Shown: piece after piece, positions 36,937-46,076 of the stretch
Layout: each line of letters opens with the position of its first letter
Position numbering within the stretch: the first letter of the stretch is position 1
Source of the DNA: DASZBX01 sp035943635
GTDB lineage: Bacteria; Actinomycetota; Actinomycetes; Streptomycetales; Catenulisporaceae
Length of the DNA: 64,000 bases
Reading direction: 5' to 3'
Assembly (NCBI GenBank): GCA_035943635.1
Contig: DASZBX010000033.1
Location: forward strand, 77,800 to 141,799
Notes under the pieces: model-generated
Databases searched by the model: none
What the model saw: only the letters and a program-made list of their open reading frames with translations
What the model was told of the DNA's origin: nothing
Position numbers and translations under genes: made by a program

Positions 36937-38289
36937 ATGGATGCTGTTGTGAGGCGAGTGACTGTCATCGGTACCGGTTATCTCGGTGCGACGCATGCGG
37001 CGTGCATGGCGGAACTGGGGTTCGAGGTTCTGGGCATGGATGTGGACGCCGAGAAGGTCGCGGCGCTGTCCGAGGGGCGGATCACGTTCCACGAGCCGGG
37101 ACTGCCGGAGCTGCTGAGCAAGCACGTCGCGTCGGGACGGCTGCGGTTCACCACCTCGTACGCGGAAGTCGCGGCGTTCGGCGCGGGCGAGGAGGGGACC
37201 GTGGTGCACTTCGTGTGCGTCAACACCCCGCAGCGCAAGGGCGAGTACGCCGCGGATGTGAGCTACCTGGAGGCCGTGGTCGACGGGCTGGGCCCGCACC
37301 TGGCCGGCGACGTGGTCGTGGTCAACAAGTCGACCTCGCCCGCGGGCACCGCGGTGCGGCTCTCGGACCGGTTCGAGGCACTGGTCGGCGACGGCGTGCG
37401 GGTGGAGCTCGTGTCCAACCCCGAGTTCCTGCGCGAGGGCCACGCGGTGGCCGACACGCTGCACCCGGACCGTCTGGTCGTCGGGGCGACGTCACCGGAG
37501 GGCGAGGCGGTGCTGCGTGCGGTGTACGAGCCGCTGACCTCGGCCGGGGTGCCCCTGGTGGTCACCGACCTGGCGACCGCGGAGCTGGTGAAGAACGCGG
37601 CGAACGCGTTCCTGTCCACCAAGATCTCCTTCATCAACGCGATGGCGGAGGTGTGCGAGGCCGCGGGCGGGGACGTGATGGCGCTGTCGGAGGCGCTGTC
37701 GTACGACCCGCGGATCGGCGGCCGGTTCCTGACCCCGGGCCTCGGTTTCGGGGGTGGGTGTCTGCCGAAGGACATCCGGGCGTTCATGGCGCGGGCCGGG
37801 GAGTTGGGGGTGGATCAGGCGCTGGCGTTCTTGCGGGAGGTGGACGCGATCAACATGCGCCGGCGGATCCGGACGGTGGATCTGGCCCGGGAGCAGTGCG
37901 GCGGGTCGTTCCTGGGCCGGCGGGTGGCGGTGTGGGGTGCGGCGTTCAAGCCGGACACCGACGACGTGCGCGACTCCCCGGCGTTGAACGTCGCGGCCGC
38001 GATCCAGCTGCAGGGGGCGCAGGTGACGGTGTACGACCCGCAGGCCAACGACACCGCGCGCAAGATCGAGCCGACCCTGGTGTTCGCCGACAGCGCCCTG
38101 GACGCGGTCGCCGGCGCGGACGTGCTGCTGCACCTGACCGAGTGGGAGGAGTTCCGCCGGATCGACCCGGCCCTGGTGGCCGACCGGGTCAAGGCCCGGC
38201 ACGTGGTCGACGGGCGCAACGCCCTGGACGCCGCCGCCTGGCGCCAGGCCGGCTGGACCTACCGCGCCCTGGGCCGGCCGACCCTGTAG
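36937..38289 (+). CDS. UDP-glucose/UDP-GlcNAc 6-dehydrogenase family protein
   Basis: The protein has 450 residues from ATG 36937 with AGGA upstream. The NAD-binding motif is TVIGTGYLGATHAACMAELG. The catalytic Lys219 is in AELVKNAANAFLSTKISFINAMAEVCE, and the nucleophile Cys275 is in GFGGGCLPKD. The C-terminal UDP-binding domain has AFKPDTDDVRDSPAL. The enzyme oxidises a UDP-hexose to the uronic acid using two NAD. UDP-glucose is the default substrate, but the neighbouring Wbp-like genes make UDP-GlcNAc (WbpA role) possible. It is the first gene of the polysaccharide region. Confidence 0.92.
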   Translation: MDAVVRRVTVIGTGYLGATHAACMAELGFEVLGMDVDAEKVAALSEGRITFHEPGLPELLSKHVASGRLRFTTSYAEVAAFGAGEEGTVVHFVCVNTPQRKGEYAADVSYLEAVVDGLGPHLAGDVVVVNKSTSPAGTAVRLSDRFEALVGDGVRVELVSNPEFLREGHAVADTLHPDRLVVGATSPEGEAVLRAVYEPLTSAGVPLVVTDLATAELVKNAANAFLSTKISFINAMAEVCEAAGGDVMALSEALSYDPRIGGRFLTPGLGFGGGCLPKDIRAFMARAGELGVDQALAFLREVDAINMRRRIRTVDLAREQCGGSFLGRRVAVWGAAFKPDTDDVRDSPALNVAAAIQLQGAQVTVYDPQANDTARKIEPTLVFADSALDAVAGADVLLHLTEWEEFRRIDPALVADRVKARHVVDGRNALDAAAWRQAGWTYRALGRPTL

Positions 38290-38330
38290 CGCAGACGTAG
38301 ATCGTTTCCGGCGCCGGATTCGGCGCCCCC

Positions 38331-38364
38331 CTCAGCGGATTCCGGCAACCCGGGATCCGCTGAG
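38331..38364 (+). terminator. Terminator after the UDP-sugar dehydrogenase gene
   Basis: CTCAGCGGAT (38331-38340) pairs perfectly with ATCCGCTGAG (38355-38364), 42 bases past the stop. A second small hairpin, GGCGCC...GGCGCC, lies at 38310-38327. Confidence 0.75.
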
Positions 38365-38535
38365 TCGTCTTCGCGCAAGCCGCCCCGGCATATTGGTGCA
38401 CGGATGGTACAGAACGAGCATTGTGCAACGACAAAAGAATGCTGACACCGTATTAAAGCTCTGTATTGATGCGCTTTGATGATCGCTTTGGTCGGCAGCC
38501 GACTTTACCTGCAGCAGACTGATCAATGAAGCGCG

Positions 38536-39720
38536 CTAAACCGCGACGATCCGGTCGGCCACCGCGCGGGCGATCTCCAGCGACGAGGTGGCCGCCGGGG
38601 ACGGGGCGTTCAGGACGTGCACCTGGCGCGGCGCGCTCTCGATCAGGAAGTCGTCGACCAGGCCGCCCGACCTGGTCAGGGCCTGTGCGCGCACGCCCGA
38701 GCCGGCCGGGACCAGGTCCTCCTCGGTGATCGCCGGGACCAGCCGGGCCAGGCTCTGGGCGAAGCGCTTGCGGGAGAGCGAGCGGGCCACCTCCTGCAGC
38801 CCGGGGCGCCAGTTGTCCTTGCCCAGCCGCCAGGTGCCGGGGAAGCGCAGGGAGTCGGCCAGGTCGCGGGCGGAGACGTCCCGCCAGCGGTACCCCTCCC
38901 GGCGCAGGGCCAGGACCGCGTTCGGGCCCGCGTGGATGCTGCCGTCGACCATCCGGGTCAGGTGCACGCCGAGGAACGGGAACCGCGGGTCCGGGACCGG
39001 GTAGATCAGGCCGCGGACCAGGTCGCGCCGGTCCGGCTTCAGCTCGTAGTACTCACCCCGGAACGGCACGATCCGTGCGTCCGGGTGCAGTCCGGCCAGG
39101 CGGGCTATCCGGTCGCTGTGCAGTCCGGCGCAGTTCACCAGGGTGTCGGCGTGCACGATCCCGCGCGGGGTGGCCACGCTGACCCGGCCCGCGCCGGTGC
39201 GGATGCCCAGCACCTCCGCGCCGGTGCGCAGATCGGCGCCCGCCTTGTCCAGGTGCGCGGCCATGGCCAGGCAGACGGCGGTGTAGTCCGTGATCCCGGT
39301 GCTCTTCACGTGCAGGGCGCCCAGGCACCGGACCTCGGGCTCCAGCTCGCGGGCCTGGTCCGGGGAGATCAGCTCGGCCGGGACGCCGTTGGCCCCGGCC
39401 CGCTCGGCCAGGGCGGCCAGCCGGGGCAGCTCGGCCGGCTCGGTGGCCACCACGAGCTTGCCGCAGACCTGCACCGGGACGCCGTTCTCCTGCGCGAACT
39501 CGACCATGGACCGGCTGCCGGCCACCGCCATCGCGGCCTTGAGGCTGCCCGGCTTGTAGTACAGGCCCGCGTGGATCACGCCGCTGTTGTGCCCGGTCTG
39601 GTGGGCGGCCCAGTGGTCTTCCTTCTCCAGCACGGTGACCTGGTGGCCCCGGTGCAGGGCCAGTTCGCGGGCGACGGCCAGGCCGACGATCCCTCCGCCG
39701 ATGACCACGGTGTGCCGCAC
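38536..39720 (-). CDS. lhgO: L-2-hydroxyglutarate oxidase
   Basis: The protein has 394 residues from GTG 39720. This start has AGGAG exactly eight bases upstream, whereas the GTG at 39729 overlaps that site. It is a DAO-type flavoprotein: VVIGGGIVGLAVARELA at the N-terminus, then HNSGVIHAGLYYKPGSLKA, and GSGVRAQALTRSGGLVDDF near the C-terminus, all typical of LhgO. It oxidises L-2-hydroxyglutarate to 2-oxoglutarate, passing electrons to the membrane quinone pool or oxygen. It is transcribed leftward, unrelated in function to the sugar genes around it. Confidence 0.9.
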   Translation of the reverse strand: MRHTVVIGGGIVGLAVARELALHRGHQVTVLEKEDHWAAHQTGHNSGVIHAGLYYKPGSLKAAMAVAGSRSMVEFAQENGVPVQVCGKLVVATEPAELPRLAALAERAGANGVPAELISPDQARELEPEVRCLGALHVKSTGITDYTAVCLAMAAHLDKAGADLRTGAEVLGIRTGAGRVSVATPRGIVHADTLVNCAGLHSDRIARLAGLHPDARIVPFRGEYYELKPDRRDLVRGLIYPVPDPRFPFLGVHLTRMVDGSIHAGPNAVLALRREGYRWRDVSARDLADSLRFPGTWRLGKDNWRPGLQEVARSLSRKRFAQSLARLVPAITEEDLVPAGSGVRAQALTRSGGLVDDFLIESAPRQVHVLNAPSPAATSSLEIARAVADRIVAV

Positions 39721-39846
39721 GTGAACCACTCCTGAGCTCGGTCGGTCGCGGACGCCCGCGACGGAAGGAAGACAGACCAGCGCGGATCCCCGCCCCGTCC
39801 CGGAGCGTATCGCCTCGGACCGGCCCGGGTCCGCGGAATCGCGCGG

Positions 39847-40797
39847 TCAGTGCATGCCGGCGTCCGGCCGGCGCAGCCGGGCCGGGCTCAGCAGGCCGGC
39901 CGCGGCGGCCCGGCTGCGCTGCTTGCCGAGCACGGCCCGCGGCGCCTCGCGCAGCAGCGCGACCGCCCAGTAGGCCGCCGACGCGGGCAGGTGGTGCCGG
40001 CGGTGGTAGAGCCGCACTTTGTTGATCGTGAGCAGGGTCCACAGTTTCGCCGACACCCCGGACTCCCCGCCGAGGTGCACCGCGGTCGCCTCCGGGATCA
40101 GCCGGGTGAGAAAGCCCAGGTCGCGGGCCCGCAGGGCGAACTCGGTCTCCTCCGAGTAGAGGAAGAACGACTCGTCCCACGGTCCGCACGCGGTCATGCA
40201 GTCGGCCGAGATCATCATGATCGCGCCGGTGGCCCAGTCCGCCACGGTCGGTGCCCGGTAAGCGGATTCGTCCAGCACCACCTCGCCGAGCCGGGGGAAG
40301 CGGCCGGCCCGGCCGCCGAGCACCGCCTCGCCGAGCGCGCGCAGCAGGGTGGGCTCGCGGCGCAGCGAGGGGGTCAGCCGGCCGGACTCGTCGAGCATCC
40401 GGGGCACGGTTATCCCGACCGACGCGTCGGTATCGGTGTGCAGCGCGGCGACCAGGGTTGCGGCGCAGTCCGGCTGCAGGCGGATGTCCGGATTCAGGAT
40501 GAAGGCGGCCGAAAAGGGCTTTCCGTCCAGCGTGGCCGAATGCGCGAACGCCCGGTTGATCGCGGCGGAGTATCCGGCGTTGCTTCCGGTCTGAACGACG
40601 CAGCCCTGGGCGCTGCCGCCGTGGTCGGCGAGCCAGTTCTCGACAGTGTGCACGGTGTCATCGGCCGACGCGTTGTCGGCAACCACGAGGTACCAGGGGA
40701 CGCCGGCCAAACCCTCCGGCAGCGAGTTCAGCAGCTCGCCGACGACCGCCGCACTGTTCCAGGTGACGACGACGACCGCGACGCGGGTCTCGGGCAT
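39847..40797 (-). CDS. Family 2 glycosyltransferase (rhamnosyltransferase-like)
   Basis: The protein has 316 residues. GT-A fold features are VAVVVVTWNSAAVVGELLNSL, VVADNASADDT, TGSNAGYSAAINRAF, and an NPD metal-binding motif in FILNPDIRLQPD. Further on are DWATGAIMMISADCM and DESFFLYSEETEFALRAR. The arrangement resembles WbbL-like rhamnosyltransferases. No transmembrane segment is obvious. It probably adds a sugar to a lipid-linked repeat unit. Acceptor and donor unknown. Confidence 0.9.
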   Translation of the reverse strand: MPETRVAVVVVTWNSAAVVGELLNSLPEGLAGVPWYLVVADNASADDTVHTVENWLADHGGSAQGCVVQTGSNAGYSAAINRAFAHSATLDGKPFSAAFILNPDIRLQPDCAATLVAALHTDTDASVGITVPRMLDESGRLTPSLRREPTLLRALGEAVLGGRAGRFPRLGEVVLDESAYRAPTVADWATGAIMMISADCMTACGPWDESFFLYSEETEFALRARDLGFLTRLIPEATAVHLGGESGVSAKLWTLLTINKVRLYHRRHHLPASAAYWAVALLREAPRAVLGKQRSRAAAAGLLSPARLRRPDAGMH

Positions 40798-41015
40798 GGC
40801 TTACTCCGTGGGGGTCTCGGTCGGCGGATGGGACACGCCTCTGACCAGGGGCGCGACGGCAACGGAAGACTATCGGACGAGCGCCGCGGCCGCAGTCGGA
40901 CGGCGGAAAGGCACTCGGCCGCCGCGACCTGACGGACAGGCCGCGGCGGCCGGACCGCCGCAATGCGGGGCGAGCTGGGGGAGCGGCGACCCGCGCGGGC
41001 GCGGGCGAGCCGGCG

Positions 41016-41036
41016 CCCCTGACTGGAGGTCAGGGG
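41016..41036 (-). terminator. Hairpin after the second glycosyltransferase gene
   Basis: CCCCTGAC (41016-41023) pairs perfectly with GTCAGGGG (41029-41036) across 5 bases, starting 32 bases past the stop of the 41069-41971 gene. A second GC hairpin lies at 40917-40951. Confidence 0.65.
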
Positions 41037-41068
41037 GTTGCAGATCAATAACAGTCGCGGCGGCCGGT

Positions 41069-41971
41069 TCAGGCCCCGGGAGGCCCGGCCGGTTCGGCCG
41101 CCGCCCGGCTGCTCTCGTCCCGCAGCCAGGTGGTGAAGTCTCCGGCCTTGACCGCCTTGTCCGCCCGGCGCCGGGCGTAGAGGGTGACCGCCAGGAACCA
41201 GGCCACCTTGGGGGCCAGGGCCACCGGTGAGCTGCGCAGCACCGCGAGCAGGTCGGCCTTGGTGGTGCGCGACTCGGCGCCGGCCTGGGCCAGCTCCTCG
41301 CGCCGGCCGGCCTGCACGGTCACGGTGACCGCCCGAACCCGCCGCCGGACCAGGTCGCCGCAGGTGCGCGGCGGGTGCACGGTGGCGAAGGAGTCCGCCG
41401 CGATCAGCCGCTCGTCCGCGCTGAAGGACAGGGACGCGGCCAGGTCGTCGCCCATCAGCTCCGGCAGCGCGGACAACCGGGCGAAACCCTTGGCGGACAC
41501 GCCGATCACGCCGCGGCCGAACAGGCCGGCGCGGACGGCCGGCAGCTTGGGCCACACGTCGTAGTACCAGCGGATCGTCCAGGACAGGCCCGCGGTCGGC
41601 ATCCGCCGCTCCGGGGCCGCGGCCAGGATCGGGCCGTCCTCGGACAGGTGCGCGGCCAGGGCGCGGGCGTCGGCGGCGGTGAACTCCACGTCGGCGTCCA
41701 CGTAGATCCGCGGGAACACGTCCGTCGCGGCGTCGGCCAGCCGCATCGCGTTGTACTTGCTGGGTTTCGGGGTCTCCAGCACCCGGACCGACGGCCCGTA
41801 GGCCGCGGCCACCGCGGCGGTCTCGTCGGAGCAGCCGTTGGCCACGACCAGGATGTCGAGTCCGGCCGGGGCGTCCGGCCCGGTGAGCCCGGCCAGTAGC
41901 CGGCCGATCACCCGGGCCTCGTTGTGGGCGGGTACGACGATGCTCATCACGGAAGGAAGTATCGGGGTCAT
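41069..41971 (-). CDS. Family 2 glycosyltransferase
   Basis: The protein has 300 residues. The GT-A start is MSIVVPAHNEARVIGRLLAGL, followed by DILVVANGCSDET, and a DxD-type YVDADVEF motif binds metal and nucleotide. A stretch near residue 250 (APKVAWFLAVTLYA) is hydrophobic and may touch the membrane. ATG 41971 is listed. The ATG at 41947, directly before SIVVPAHNE, is equally possible. It points away from the main polysaccharide operon, from which it is separated by a 399-base divergent region. Confidence 0.88.
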   Translation of the reverse strand: MTPILPSVMSIVVPAHNEARVIGRLLAGLTGPDAPAGLDILVVANGCSDETAAVAAAYGPSVRVLETPKPSKYNAMRLADAATDVFPRIYVDADVEFTAADARALAAHLSEDGPILAAAPERRMPTAGLSWTIRWYYDVWPKLPAVRAGLFGRGVIGVSAKGFARLSALPELMGDDLAASLSFSADERLIAADSFATVHPPRTCGDLVRRRVRAVTVTVQAGRREELAQAGAESRTTKADLLAVLRSSPVALAPKVAWFLAVTLYARRRADKAVKAGDFTTWLRDESSRAAAEPAGPPGA

Positions 41972-42370
41972 ATAGCTCGAATGTCTACTATGGGGCTCGG
42001 CGTCCCGGATGGCGGCTTGTCTGGTTTCTGCACGATTTGCGGGTACTGATCTTTACCGCTCGTTGGAACTGCCTGCTTGAGGAGCCGCGTTGCGTATTTT
42101 ACCATTCTGGGTGTAGTCATTCACCACGATGCGCTACCAGCGTGCGCCCCGGAGGGGCCGAAACTCTGATAGCTTCAGGAAACTATAGGTGAATTCTTCT
42201 ACAAGGTGGCTATTCAGAGCTCTGGTGCGGCTATGTTGGGGGCTCGTTGGAATAGTTCTACCCCCTTTGCCCATAAGGGCTACAAGGAGGGAAATCGATT
42301 CGTGTCGACTCGTGGGTGGCCGGGTACTTCGCCGCCTGCGGATCGGCCCGTCGTTTTTTGGGGGTGAACA
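41972..42370. promoter_or_regulatory. Divergent region controlling the main polysaccharide operon
   Basis: This stretch is clearly richer in A/T than the genome average over 42040-42300. It lies between a leftward glycosyltransferase gene and the rightward six-gene operon, so it should hold promoters for both. No convincing open frame or perfect palindrome was seen. Confidence 0.5.
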
Positions 42371-43846
42371 ATGAACGTCGTCAATCTGTTGTCCGCCGAA
42401 CTTCACAACCATCCGGCGACCGCCGTCGCCAACCATCACAAGAGGTGGAACCTTCACATACGTTCCATGATCTACACCGACGGAGTCGCTGCTGCCGCGG
42501 CCGCCGCCGGAGCCTCGTTCTGGCGCGTCGGGGGTAGTGACGCGTCCGGCCTGTCGCTCACCGGAGTACGGGTGGCCGTCTGCGCCGTCGTCCCGTTGTG
42601 GCTGGCCGCACTCTGGCTGTGCGGTGCTTATGGGAGGCACACCGTCACGCTGGGCGTCGGCCGGCAGCGCAGGCTGCTCTCCGCGGCGGGCCTGCTGGCC
42701 GCCGCCGCGTCCGCCTCGGGCCTGCTGGTCGACAGCACCCTGCTCTACCGGCGCGAGGTGGTGGCCGTGCTGCTGGCCGCCGCGCTCACGCCGCTGCTGC
42801 GCCGGCTGAGCCTGCGGCTGCCGGGCCGGATCCAGGCCGCCGCCCGGGCCCCGCGGCGCGCCCTGCTGGTCGGCCCCGGCGCCGCCATCAACGACTTCAT
42901 CGCCCAGCACCGCCCGGGCGACCTCGGGCCGCTGAGCGTGGCCGCCTCGTTCGCGGTCGACTCGGCCGAGGCCGAGGAGCGCGCGCTGACCGCCGGCCCG
43001 TCCTGGACCGCGCTGGACAGCACCCCGGAGATGGTCCGCCGGGCCGACTGCGACCTGGTGATCGCGCTGACCGGCCCGGAGCTGGACGGCGCCGCGCTGC
43101 GCCGGATGTCCTGGCGGCTGCGCGAGATCGGGGTGGACCTCGCGCTCGCCCCGATCCTGACCACCGTGGCGGCCGAACGGATCGACGTCAGCGTCGCCGG
43201 CGGCCTGCCGCTGCTGCACATCCGCCCGCCGGCCCTGTCCGGGCCGGGCCGGGTGCTCAAGGACCTGACCGATCGGGCGTTGGCTCTGGTCCTGCTGTTG
43301 CTGCTGTCCCCGCTGCTGCTGGTCCTGGCCGCGGTCGTCCGGGCCACGAGCCCGGGCCCGGCCCTGTTCCGGCAGAAACGGGTGGGCCTGAACGGCACCC
43401 AGTTCACCTGTTTCAAATTCCGCACCATGGTGGTCAACGCCGAGCAGCTCAAGGCGCAGCTGGAACACCTCAACGAGAACCGCGACGGCCTGCTGTTCAA
43501 GATCCGCGACGATCCGAGGCTGACCAAGGTCGGCGCCGTGCTGCGGCGCTACTCCCTGGACGAACTGCCCCAGCTGCTCAACGTGCTGGGCGGGTCCATG
43601 TCCCTGGTCGGCCCGCGCCCGCCGCTGCCGGCCGAAGTGGCCCGCTACAACGAGGAGGTTTGGCGTAGGCTGTATGTCAAGCCCGGACTAACCGGGCTCT
43701 GGCAAGTCAGCGGCCGCTCCTCGCTGTCCTGGGCCGAATCGGTCCGGCTGGACCTGAACTACGTCGAGAACTGGTCCCCGGCGCTCGACGCCACGATCTT
43801 GCTGCGCACCACCACGGCCGTCGTCCGCGGCACCGGTGCCTTCTGA
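42371..43846 (+). CDS. Polyprenyl-phosphate sugar-1-phosphate transferase (WcaJ/CpsE type)
   Basis: The protein has 491 residues. The N-terminal half has about four hydrophobic helices (residues 35-160) and a soluble CoA-binding-like domain. A long helix, RALALVLLLLLSPLLLVLAAVV, near residue 300 precedes the catalytic bacterial sugar transferase domain: FRQKRVGLNGTQFTCFKFRTM, YSLDELPQLLNVLGGSMSLVGPRPP and KPGLTGLWQVSGRS. It starts repeat-unit assembly by moving a hexose-1-phosphate to undecaprenyl phosphate in the membrane. First gene of a six-gene overlapping operon; ATG 42371 with GGGGGTGA upstream. Confidence 0.93.
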   Translation: MNVVNLLSAELHNHPATAVANHHKRWNLHIRSMIYTDGVAAAAAAAGASFWRVGGSDASGLSLTGVRVAVCAVVPLWLAALWLCGAYGRHTVTLGVGRQRRLLSAAGLLAAAASASGLLVDSTLLYRREVVAVLLAAALTPLLRRLSLRLPGRIQAAARAPRRALLVGPGAAINDFIAQHRPGDLGPLSVAASFAVDSAEAEERALTAGPSWTALDSTPEMVRRADCDLVIALTGPELDGAALRRMSWRLREIGVDLALAPILTTVAAERIDVSVAGGLPLLHIRPPALSGPGRVLKDLTDRALALVLLLLLSPLLLVLAAVVRATSPGPALFRQKRVGLNGTQFTCFKFRTMVVNAEQLKAQLEHLNENRDGLLFKIRDDPRLTKVGAVLRRYSLDELPQLLNVLGGSMSLVGPRPPLPAEVARYNEEVWRRLYVKPGLTGLWQVSGRSSLSWAESVRLDLNYVENWSPALDATILLRTTTAVVRGTGAF

Positions 43847-44991
43847 TGGCCGACCGACCGCCCGCACCGGGTGGACCGAAGAGGAGTGAAAGCACTGTGA
43901 CCACCGATTCCGCCCCGGCGCCGGGCATATCCCCGGCCGCTCCGGAACCGGCCGCCCTGGGCGTGGCCGTCGTCGGCGCCGGCTACTGGGGCCCGAACCT
44001 GTCCCGCAACTTCCAGGCCTCGCCCTCGTTCCGGCTGCGCTACCTGTGCGACCTGGACGTCAGCCGGGCCCGGCGGGTCCTGGGCCGGTACTCGACCGTC
44101 GAGGCCACCCCCGACTTCGCCCAGGTGCTGGCCGACCCCGAGGTGCAGGCGGTGGCGATCGCCACCCCGGCCGCCACCCACCGGGACCTGGCCCTGGCCG
44201 CGCTCGCCGCGGGCAAGCACGTCCTGGTCGAGAAGCCCCTGGCGGCCAGCCGCGAGGACGGCCTGGCCGTGGTCGAGGAGGCCGAACGCCGCGGCCTGAC
44301 CCTGATGTGCGACCACACCTACTGCTACACCCCGGCCGTCTCCTACATCCGCGACCTGGTCCGCACCGGCGCGCTCGGCGACCTGCACTACTTCGACTCG
44401 GTCCGGATAAACCTGGGCCTGGTGCAGCCGGACGTGGACGTGTTGTGGGACCTCGCGCCGCACGACCTGTCCATCCTCGACTCGGTCCTGCCCGAGGGCG
44501 TGGTCGCGGTCGCGGTCGCCGCGCACGGCGCCGACCCGATCGGCGCGGACCGCGCGTGCGTGGCCTACCTGACCCTGAAGCTCAGCAGCGGCGCGATCGC
44601 GCACATCCACGTCAACTGGCTCTCGCCGACCAAGGTGCGCACCACCATGGTGGGCGGCTCGAAGCGGACCATCGTGTGGGACGACCTGAACCCGGCCCAG
44701 CGGATCACCGTGTTCGACCGCGGCGTGGACCTGACCACCCCGGCCGAGGTCGGCGACGAGACCCGGCGCGCGATGCAGGTCAACTACCGCTCCGGCGACA
44801 TGGTCGCGCCCGCCCTGGGCGAGCGCGAGGCCCTGTCCGCGATGGTGGAGGAGTTCGCCACCGCGATCCGCACCGGCAAGCCCGCCCTGACCGACGGCCG
44901 GGCCGGCCTGCGGGTGCTGGAGATCCTGGAGGCCGCCTCGCGCAGCCTCGCCCTGCACGGGGCAGTCGTCGACCTGAAGGGAACGAAGTGA
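43846..44991 (+). CDS. Gfo/Idh/MocA oxidoreductase, WbpB/WlbA-like
   Basis: The protein has 381 residues. The NAD-binding motif is VAVVGAGYWGPNLSRNF near residues 40-55. The Lys-containing EKPLA motif (HVLVEKPLAASRED) lies near 125-140, and the DHTYCYTPAV segment follows. WbpB/WlbA enzymes oxidise the 3-hydroxyl of UDP-N-acetylglucosaminuronate, feeding the aminotransferase WbpE. The ATG overlaps the previous stop (TGATG). An in-frame GTG at 43897 with GAGGAG upstream could be the real start. The substrate is inferred from neighbours. Confidence 0.85.
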   Translation: MADRPPAPGGPKRSESTVTTDSAPAPGISPAAPEPAALGVAVVGAGYWGPNLSRNFQASPSFRLRYLCDLDVSRARRVLGRYSTVEATPDFAQVLADPEVQAVAIATPAATHRDLALAALAAGKHVLVEKPLAASREDGLAVVEEAERRGLTLMCDHTYCYTPAVSYIRDLVRTGALGDLHYFDSVRINLGLVQPDVDVLWDLAPHDLSILDSVLPEGVVAVAVAAHGADPIGADRACVAYLTLKLSSGAIAHIHVNWLSPTKVRTTMVGGSKRTIVWDDLNPAQRITVFDRGVDLTTPAEVGDETRRAMQVNYRSGDMVAPALGEREALSAMVEEFATAIRTGKPALTDGRAGLRVLEILEAASRSLALHGAVVDLKGTK

Positions 44992-46076
44992 GCACCACCG
45001 AGTCCGTGTCCGCATCCGACCACGCCGCGGACCGGCCCGAGCCGGACGGCGTGCGCGGCGCCCGGATCCTGGTCACCGGCGGCGCCGGCACCATCGGGTC
45101 CAACCTGGTCGACCTGCTGGTGCGGGAAGGCGCCGGGCAGGTCGTGGTGCTGGACAACTTCGTCCGGGGCCGGATGCAGAACCTCGCCGAGGCGATCGCG
45201 CTGGGTCCGGACGTGGTCCGGATCGTGGAGGGCGACATCTGCGACCGGGACACCGTCCGCAGCGCCACCGAGGGCGCCGACCTGGTGTTCCACCTGGCCG
45301 CTCTGCGGATCACCCAGTGCGCGCAGGAACCCCGGCTGGCCAACGACGTGCTGGTCAACGGCACGTTCAACGTGCTCGAAGCCGCCGTCGACGCCGGCGT
45401 GCGCAAGGTGATCGCCTCGTCCTCGGCCTCCGTGTACGGCCTGGCCGAGCAGTTCCCGACCACCGAGCGGCACCACCCGTACAACAACGACACCTTCTAC
45501 GGCGCGGCCAAGGCCTTCAACGAGGCCACCCTGCGCAGCTTCCACGCGATGTACGGGCTCGACTACGTCGCGCTGCGCTACTTCAACGTGTACGGCCCCC
45601 GGATGGACATCTTCGGCCTCTACACCGAGGTGCTGATCCGCTGGATGGAACGGATCGACCAGGGCATCGCCCCGCTGATCTTCGGCGACGGCAAGCAGAC
45701 GATGGACTTCGTGCACGTGCGCGACATCGCCCGGGCCAACCTGCTGGCCGCCGCCTCGCCGCTGACCGACGAGGTGTTCAACGTGGCCAGCGGCGAGGAG
45801 ACCAGCCTGCGCGGGCTGGCCGACGCGCTGATCCGCGCGATGGGCGCCGACGGGCTGAGCGTGGAGCACGGCCCGGAGCGCGCGGTCAACGCGGTCACCC
45901 GCCGGCTGGCCGACACCTCCTCGGCCGCCGAGCGGCTCGGCTTCCGGGCCGAGATCGGCCTGGAGCAGGGCCTGACCGACCTGGTCCAGTGGTGGCGGGC
46001 CGAGCGCGAGGCCGAGGCCAAGCCCGCGGACGAGGCCGTCTCGACCGCCGCGCCGACCCCGGCGCAGGCCCGATGA
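44988..46076 (+). CDS. NAD-dependent sugar epimerase/dehydratase (extended SDR)
   Basis: The protein has 362 residues. The Rossmann motif is ILVTGGAGTIGSNLVDLLV, with the catalytic SSASVYG serine/threonine region and Tyr/Lys in FYGAAKAFNE. The RYFNVYGPRMDIFGLYTEVLIRW motif is like UDP-GlcNAc/UDP-glucose 4-epimerases. It probably converts a UDP-sugar by 4-epimerisation or dehydration. The GTG start overlaps the previous stop by 4 bases (GTGA). The C-terminal 20 residues are Ala/Pro-rich. Confidence 0.9.
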   Translation: MSTTESVSASDHAADRPEPDGVRGARILVTGGAGTIGSNLVDLLVREGAGQVVVLDNFVRGRMQNLAEAIALGPDVVRIVEGDICDRDTVRSATEGADLVFHLAALRITQCAQEPRLANDVLVNGTFNVLEAAVDAGVRKVIASSSASVYGLAEQFPTTERHHPYNNDTFYGAAKAFNEATLRSFHAMYGLDYVALRYFNVYGPRMDIFGLYTEVLIRWMERIDQGIAPLIFGDGKQTMDFVHVRDIARANLLAAASPLTDEVFNVASGEETSLRGLADALIRAMGADGLSVEHGPERAVNAVTRRLADTSSAAERLGFRAEIGLEQGLTDLVQWWRAEREAEAKPADEAVSTAAPTPAQAR